Source of the DNA: Eutypella sp. D-1
Lineage: Eukaryota > Ascomycota > Sordariomycetes > Xylariales > Diatrypaceae
Direction of reading: 5' to 3'
DNA: 64,000 bases
NCBI GenBank assembly: GCA_023313575.1
Contig: JAJTTP010000007.1
Span: 682,001 to 746,000 of the forward strand
Under the pieces are notes generated by a model, which ran no database searches, was not told the DNA's origin, and saw only the letters and a program-made list of their open reading frames with translations. This document shows positions 59,265 to 64,000 of the stretch, piece after piece (the first letter of the stretch is position 1; each line of letters starts with the position of its first letter). The translations under genes and the position numbers were made by a program.

Positions 59265-60406
59265 AGGATCGCATTTCCCTCGCCAACCCCAACTGCGCTC
59301 CCACGTCTTCCTTTCGCTGCCTGCCGTGGCCGCAACCGGGTAGTCGGGGCGTGGGTGGGTTGAGGATTTGACAGGCCAATGCCATGAGTGAAAATATATG
59401 AGGTGGTAAGTAGGTAGGGAGGTAGTATTACGTAGATAAAGCAGGTAGGTAGATACACAGGTATTTTACCTCCCACCCGTCCCATCACTTCAGAAAGGGG
59501 GTCCAGGGCCCAGCAAGGAAGAGTCACCACACCCCAAGGTCACGGATCACCAATGATAAGATACCAATTACAATTTCCAGTTGCCGGATTCTTCGTGTCC
59601 AGGTTGGGTTGCACAAAGTCTCATGTACGGCAGACTGGCTTGATAGGTGCGATCGGATGCATTGGCGTTTTGTCTTCCTCGCCCAAGACAGACAGGGGCA
59701 TGGCCGGCCTCCATTCATCAATCCATCCATCCATCAACGGGAAGACCGTCGTCTTCTCTATAGTAGTAAACCTTCACCTGAGCAGCTTGTAGGTATATAT
59801 ATCCAATTAGGTCATGGAGTATATAGAATTGGGCCGTGGCTACCGTTTACATAAGTGGCCCGAAGTTGTCTTAGGAGGAGGGCTGCGGCATCCATCGTGA
59901 GATACGTAATGTGGTACCTGAGCACTTTGCCCGCCTAAGTAGGTAGTCGAACTTCGCCATGAACACCGTTGACGGCCCATCGCGGCGGGGCCCGTCGTCA
60001 GATGCTGCAATTCCCAAGACATGCATGACGCGTGAACGGGGGACCGTGATAATGTATGTAGAAGATCTCCGGAGCCCCGACTGTTCGGGGCCGAGTGCGG
60101 GTGTCGCACGCCGGGGACCAAGAACAGCCTTCACGGGATCTGGCTACGCAACACAGCGCGCGCCGCCTAACGACATCATATCGCATCACGTGCTTTGATA
60201 CGCCATCATATGTAGTGATTATAAGAAGAGAGAGAAAGAGAAAGTCTAGATTGTTCCCGTCGCAGGTCTGAACCAGGGCTACTGAGTCCACCAGGTGCTT
60301 GCGGCCGGCGCCGCTCCCCTTTAGCAAGGGGTTTTCATGGCCTGCACGGCTATGGTTACATGCTAGATATATAGAGTAGGGGTTCAGATACCACCCGCTG
60401 AACCCT

Positions 60407-60433
60407 CCCCCCCCCCCCCCCCCCCCCCCCCCC
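60407..60433. repeat. C27 homopolymer
   Basis: Twenty-seven consecutive C, interrupted from a preceding CCC only by one T. The length of such a run is prone to sequencing error. Confidence 0.85.
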
Positions 60434-60818
60434 GGGTCTTCACTATCTCTCTTCTTTAATTCGTATGTAGTCTTCTATACGAGAAAAATCGCTTATACAT
60501 CAGGAATACAAGCCGAGGGCCACTCGAATCATAGATCGTAGTAGACATGAAACGCACTTCACTGCCGCCCCTCCCCCCCCCTTACGACTATCTGGGACCA
60601 GTACGTCTCCATTCCACGACCGCAAAAAAAGACAAAACGCGTATTTCTACCGTAGCAGCCTCCCCATCCCCTTTCCCGCCATCCAAATAAGCTTAGCTTT
60701 GTATCCCTGGACAGGCGAGACAAGGCGCAGCTCACGAGGGGCAGCTGTCGCGTCGCGTCTGGCATCACCGTTATACACTTACACTTTTCTACTAACCCCA
60801 ACATATACCAACGGAAAC

Positions 60819-60833
60819 GGGGGGGGGGGGGGG
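60819..60833. repeat. G15 homopolymer
   Basis: Fifteen consecutive G; a second run of 14 G follows at 60,922-60,935. Confidence 0.9.
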
Positions 60834-62072
60834 TCATCTATCTGTTCCTGTATTGCCGGAGTCCCCGGAGAGAGATAGAGGGTAGGTAGATAGGTATGTT
60901 AAGAAGCCCAGCCCAGTATTTGGGGGGGGGGGGGGTAGGATTGGGGCTGGAGGAGTGTTCGCTGAATTTGGGACACCCCCGGGCGGTTTATCGAGTTCGT
61001 CGATAGAGGGGTAGTTAGTCAGGCAAGTAGTGTAAGTAAGTTCACGCGAAGCAAACTGCATAGACCAAGCCCACACGTGAGTTCATTCTCTCAAGTAAAG
61101 AAAAAAAAAACAATTTCAATTGTTCATAAGGCAGAGCGTAGCATGCGTGCCTGTGTCGGGTCCTCGGACGAACCCACGCTAGAAGGGGGGAGAAAGGGGG
61201 TGGTGGTGGTTGGGAAGTAAAAAAAGCAAAAAGATGGCTAGTGGTTGACCGGACCCCAAGGTAACATAACATACATACAATAGTAGTGAGGAAGTGAGTG
61301 AGTATAAGTTAAGTTATCACCGCAAGCAAAACAGTTTTTCTTGTCTCGGCTCCCGCGCTGGTTCAAGAGTAAAAATAACCCCGAAATACACACTCACTCA
61401 CTCACTCACCGACCCACCCAACCCGCGGATGTCCCGGGAGTCCTCGCCGCAAAAAAGCAGAGAGACTAGTTAAGTTGGGTAGTTAGATGCGATCCTAGAT
61501 ATATAGATATAGATTAGTTAGTAGAGATAAATAAATCTAGTAGCCCTATTCGGTCCGGGGAGAGCGGGCGAGCTAGCGATGTATAATATAGCTCGATCGA
61601 TGGTGGCACTCCACCCTCCCCCGGTGCTGCCGGATCACGCGGGCGTCTTGTTTGGTTGCGGATATATCTCGAAACTGTGTGGTGGGTTGAGGGAGAGCAC
61701 ACGACACCACCACGCGCAGCATCTAGGCGACGTGCCTGTAATCGTTAGGAGTCAAGGAAGCTCTTTCACGATGTATGTCGTTACTTTGGTTAGCTAGAGT
61801 AGGTCTCACGTATCACGTAGATCACTTCACGTATAGAAACCAAAGATCGAGACGGTCTGTTCTGGAGTAGTTAAAAAAAAGACGACTTGGTATTGGATTG
61901 ACTGATTGTTTTGATTGATTGATTGATCCGGGGGGTATATATATATGTTATACGGATGTATCCATGTTGACATGAGCGAGCAATGATGGTAGGTAGGTAG
62001 GTTAGGTGGTAGTAACAGCAGCAATGATATAGTTATAATAACAAGAGAACGATACCAAAAGGTCCATCACGT

Positions 62073-62152
62073 AGCCCAGCCCAGCCCAGCCCAGGTCACG
62101 TTATACCAAGTACAAGTTGAGCAGAGAAGGCAAGGCAAGGCAAGGCAAGGCA
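62073..62152. repeat. two adjacent pentanucleotide repeats, (GCCCA)n and (AGGCA)n
   Basis: AGCCC units at 62,073-62,094 and AGGCA units at 62,127-62,152, separated by about 30 bases. Confidence 0.85.
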
Positions 62153-62600
62153 ACGTACGTACGTAGGCCATACAGGTTTCGGAGAGAACGAAGGGAAGAA
62201 GAGGGGAAAACAACAAAATATGAGGAAGACAAGAATAGCAGTACACCAAAATGAAGGAGTCAAAAGCGGAAAATAGATTGCCAATGAGGGAATAAGACAG
62301 TGAAAAAAACAAGACAAGAAAAAGAAAGACACAGAAACCAAACAGGTAAACGAGAAAAACGCCTTAGCTCCGCCCTGATGCAACTTTTTTCTTTTGAAGA
62401 AAAAAAAAAAAAGCAAGACGATGGATAAGAGTCTCTTTGGACCCCTCCGACTCGACTCGACTCGCACGCATTTTTCATTGACCCATCATGAGCTCATCAT
62501 GCCTCCCCATCCCCCCTCCCACCACAACCTCGTCCCATGCTAGTAGCAGCAGCAGCCGCGCGCGAAGAGATATACCCCACACCTCCTTTCCCCTCCTCCG

Positions 62601-63824
62601 TCACCCCAGGTCGGCGTGCCTGGCGTGGTGGTCGCCGCCGAGGAGGAAGCAGCCGCCGCCATCGAGGGAGGAGGCGACGTAGCAGATGCCCTCGGTCTCG
62701 ACGCCGACCCAGCCGTCGGCAGACCAGGAGGTGCCGACGACGTTGAAGGTGGGGAAGGTGACGCCGCGGCGGACGAGGTCGGCGCGGATGTAGAGGACGG
62801 TGCCGCCGACGCTGTCGAGCGGGACGAGCTCGTCGGCCGCGGTGCCGTTGCCCAGCACGTCGACGAAGAACCGGGTCTCCTCGAGGGTGCGCACCGCGGC
62901 GTCCTGGTCGGCGCGGGATACGGCGTCGAGGATGGAGGCGGGCTCGGACGGCGAGGGCGGCGAGACGGCACTCCCGGAGGTGGGGGAGGCGGAGGACGAG
63001 GGCGAGGACACGTTCCGGTCGACGGCCCAGGCGTTCTTGTCGTAGTTGGTCATGTCGTTGTGGTGGCAGGCGGCGGTGATGAGGCCGACGTCGTCGCGGG
63101 CGTCGGAGTGGGCGATCATGGTCTGGATGATGTCTTCGGAGAGCTCGACGACGTCGGCGTCGATCCAGACGACATGCTCCTCGTCGCGCAGGGTGCGCAA
63201 CATCAGGTAGTTCCGCAGGGCGGCGATGGCGCCGCGGCGCTGACGCTGTACGGCAGGGTCGTGGCGCTGCTCGTAGGGGAAGGAGGGGCCGGCCTCGTCA
63301 GGCGGGTAGTAGTAGACGCTGGCGCGGGCGAAGGGGAGAGTGGCGGTGGCCTTCCGGACCTCAAGGTACTCCTCGGGGGATGAAGTCATCAGTCCCAGCG
63401 ACACGGTAGTCAAGTCGAGACCGGTAGAGATCAGCAGGTCGAGGAAATCGTAGATGGAGCGGTCGGTGGATCGGTAATCACGGCTCCAGGACTCCTCATC
63501 CTTATTCAAGACGAGCACGAGAATCTGGGGATCCGGGCGGTGGTGAAGGGGAGAACCGGAGCCGGAGACGGGGCCAGGACCGCGGGCGCCGAGTTCGCGG
63601 ACGAAATAGCGCGTCCCATCGCGCAACACGGCCTCATCCTCCCAGATGGTGGGCTCGACGGGTAAGGCGTGCTGGTAGGTGTGGGGGCGGCCGGCGAGGC
63701 AGGACTCGAAAGTCTTGCAGGAAAAGGACCGCCGTCGCGGCTCCGTCGTGTAAAACAGGAGCAATGTGAATAATAGCGCGCAGGCGATCGCCGCCAGGCG
63801 ATTGGAGCCGCCCCTCATCGCCAT
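62601..63824 (-). CDS. Anp1/Mnn9/Van1-family mannosyltransferase (Golgi type II membrane protein)
   Basis: A single exon of 407 residues from ATG at 63,824 to a stop at 62,601. It has a short basic cytosolic tail (MAMRGGSNR), one membrane anchor at about residues 9-26 (LAAIACALLFTLLLFYTT), and a lumenal catalytic domain. The family extends alpha-1,6-mannan on N-glycans in Golgi mannan polymerase complexes, using GDP-mannose and a metal. Visible signatures: ILVLVLNKDEESWSRDY (101-117), ALRNYLMLRTL, the DxD metal site in VVWIDADVV (Asp222/Asp224), VGLITAAC..YDKNAW (247-266), GGTVLYIRADL (340-350) and GW.GVETEGICYVA (371-384). A Ser/Pro-rich insert at about 271-300 interrupts the domain and looks disordered. 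The C-terminus is short (GGDHHARHADLG). Which of the three paralogue types it is cannot be decided here. GC content is very high throughout. Confidence 0.92.
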   Translation of the reverse strand: MAMRGGSNRLAAIACALLFTLLLFYTTEPRRRSFSCKTFESCLAGRPHTYQHALPVEPTIWEDEAVLRDGTRYFVRELGARGPGPVSGSGSPLHHRPDPQILVLVLNKDEESWSRDYRSTDRSIYDFLDLLISTGLDLTTVSLGLMTSSPEEYLEVRKATATLPFARASVYYYPPDEAGPSFPYEQRHDPAVQRQRRGAIAALRNYLMLRTLRDEEHVVWIDADVVELSEDIIQTMIAHSDARDDVGLITAACHHNDMTNYDKNAWAVDRNVSSPSSSASPTSGSAVSPPSPSEPASILDAVSRADQDAAVRTLEETRFFVDVLGNGTAADELVPLDSVGGTVLYIRADLVRRGVTFPTFNVVGTSWSADGWVGVETEGICYVASSLDGGGCFLLGGDHHARHADLG

Positions 63825-64000
63825 GCCATTATTCTCTTTCCTCTTTCCCGCTTATGTAGGGGGAAGAAAAAAGAAAGAAAGAAAAAAGATAGAAGACCTG
63901 GACGGGACGAGAGCACGCGATCAATTACGTGAGAAAAAAAAAATACTACCTAGAAGCACGGAGTAGGTAGTAAGTAAGTTGGTGGTTTATTGGTTAGGAA
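63825..64000 (-). promoter_or_regulatory. 5' flank of the mannosyltransferase gene
   Basis: Purine-rich on the plus strand (GAAGAAAAAAGAAAGAAAG), hence a pyrimidine-rich leader on the coding strand, as is common before fungal start codons. The window ends here. Confidence 0.5.

Larger units (their letters stand above)
53070..62600. other. ~9.5-kb gene-free region rich in simple repeats
   Basis: No gene supported. Short frames up to about 150 aa (e.g. 56,736-57,197) are low-complexity and lack domains. Notable content: (GCAA)n at 55,897-55,919, (GAA)n at 57,714-57,735, (GC)n at 59,248-59,264, homopolymers at 59,155, 60,407, 60,819 and 60,922, (GCCCA)n at 62,073-62,094 and (AGGCA)n at 62,127-62,152. 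It is the 5' region of the dehydrogenase gene and the 3' region of the glycosyltransferase gene. Confidence 0.5.

Noticed and set aside
62616..63383. 255-aa plus-strand frame rich in Gly/Asp/Val
   Set aside because: Antisense shadow of the GC-rich mannosyltransferase gene, whose protein has clear family motifs.

Overview
The window is genomic DNA of a filamentous ascomycete, most like a Sordariomycete. The evidence is short GT..AG introns, high-GC genes with mitochondrial presequences, fungus-specific families (ATP12, an areA GATA-like domain protein, an Anp1/Mnn9-type glycosyltransferase), and a large AT-rich block with the dinucleotide signature of repeat-induced point mutation (RIP). The species cannot be named from the sequence alone.

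Layout. (1) 1-14.7 kb is a gene-rich arm of normal base composition. It holds the 3' part of ATP12 (+); two paralogous C2H2 zinc-finger genes (-), with a leftover C-terminal scrap of a dienelactone hydrolase gene between them; the intact dienelactone hydrolase (-); a conserved fungal protein of unknown function (-); and a divergent leucine-catabolism pair, isovaleryl-CoA dehydrogenase (-) and the methylcrotonoyl-CoA carboxylase beta subunit (+), sharing a 407-bp promoter. (2) 15.29-35.99 kb is a 20.7-kb AT-rich, RIP-mutated block of nested retrotransposons. The outermost repeat is bounded by ~136-bp direct repeats. Inside it lie element A (17,668-24,562, minus strand, target duplication TAAAT) and element B (27,571-35,594, plus strand, target duplication CGGTA). 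A and B are Ty3/gypsy elements of the chromodomain (chromovirus) type, in inverted orientation. B also carries a solo-LTR insertion (33,301-33,708, target duplication ATTAC) and a duplicated 3' end. (3) 36-64 kb is normal-GC but gene-poor. It holds only three genes, all on the minus strand: the areA GATA-like domain protein, a short-chain dehydrogenase of the D-arabinitol dehydrogenase type, and an Anp1-family glycosyltransferase. They are separated by two gene-free stretches of about 10 kb full of microsatellites, G/C homopolymers and short ACCTAGGT-like palindromes.

Function. Isovaleryl-CoA dehydrogenase and the 3-methylcrotonoyl-CoA carboxylase beta subunit catalyse successive mitochondrial steps of leucine breakdown. 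ATP12 is a mitochondrial F1-ATPase assembly chaperone. The other genes look like independent housekeeping or metabolic functions.

Most notable observation: the inner ~5.07 kb of elements A and B is almost identical in inverted orientation even though it is saturated with RIP mutations, whereas the LTRs and 3' ends of the same two elements have clearly diverged. Because RIP hits each copy separately, this points to homogenisation (gene conversion or a similar exchange) after RIP, or to an assembly artefact; the alternatives can be tested.
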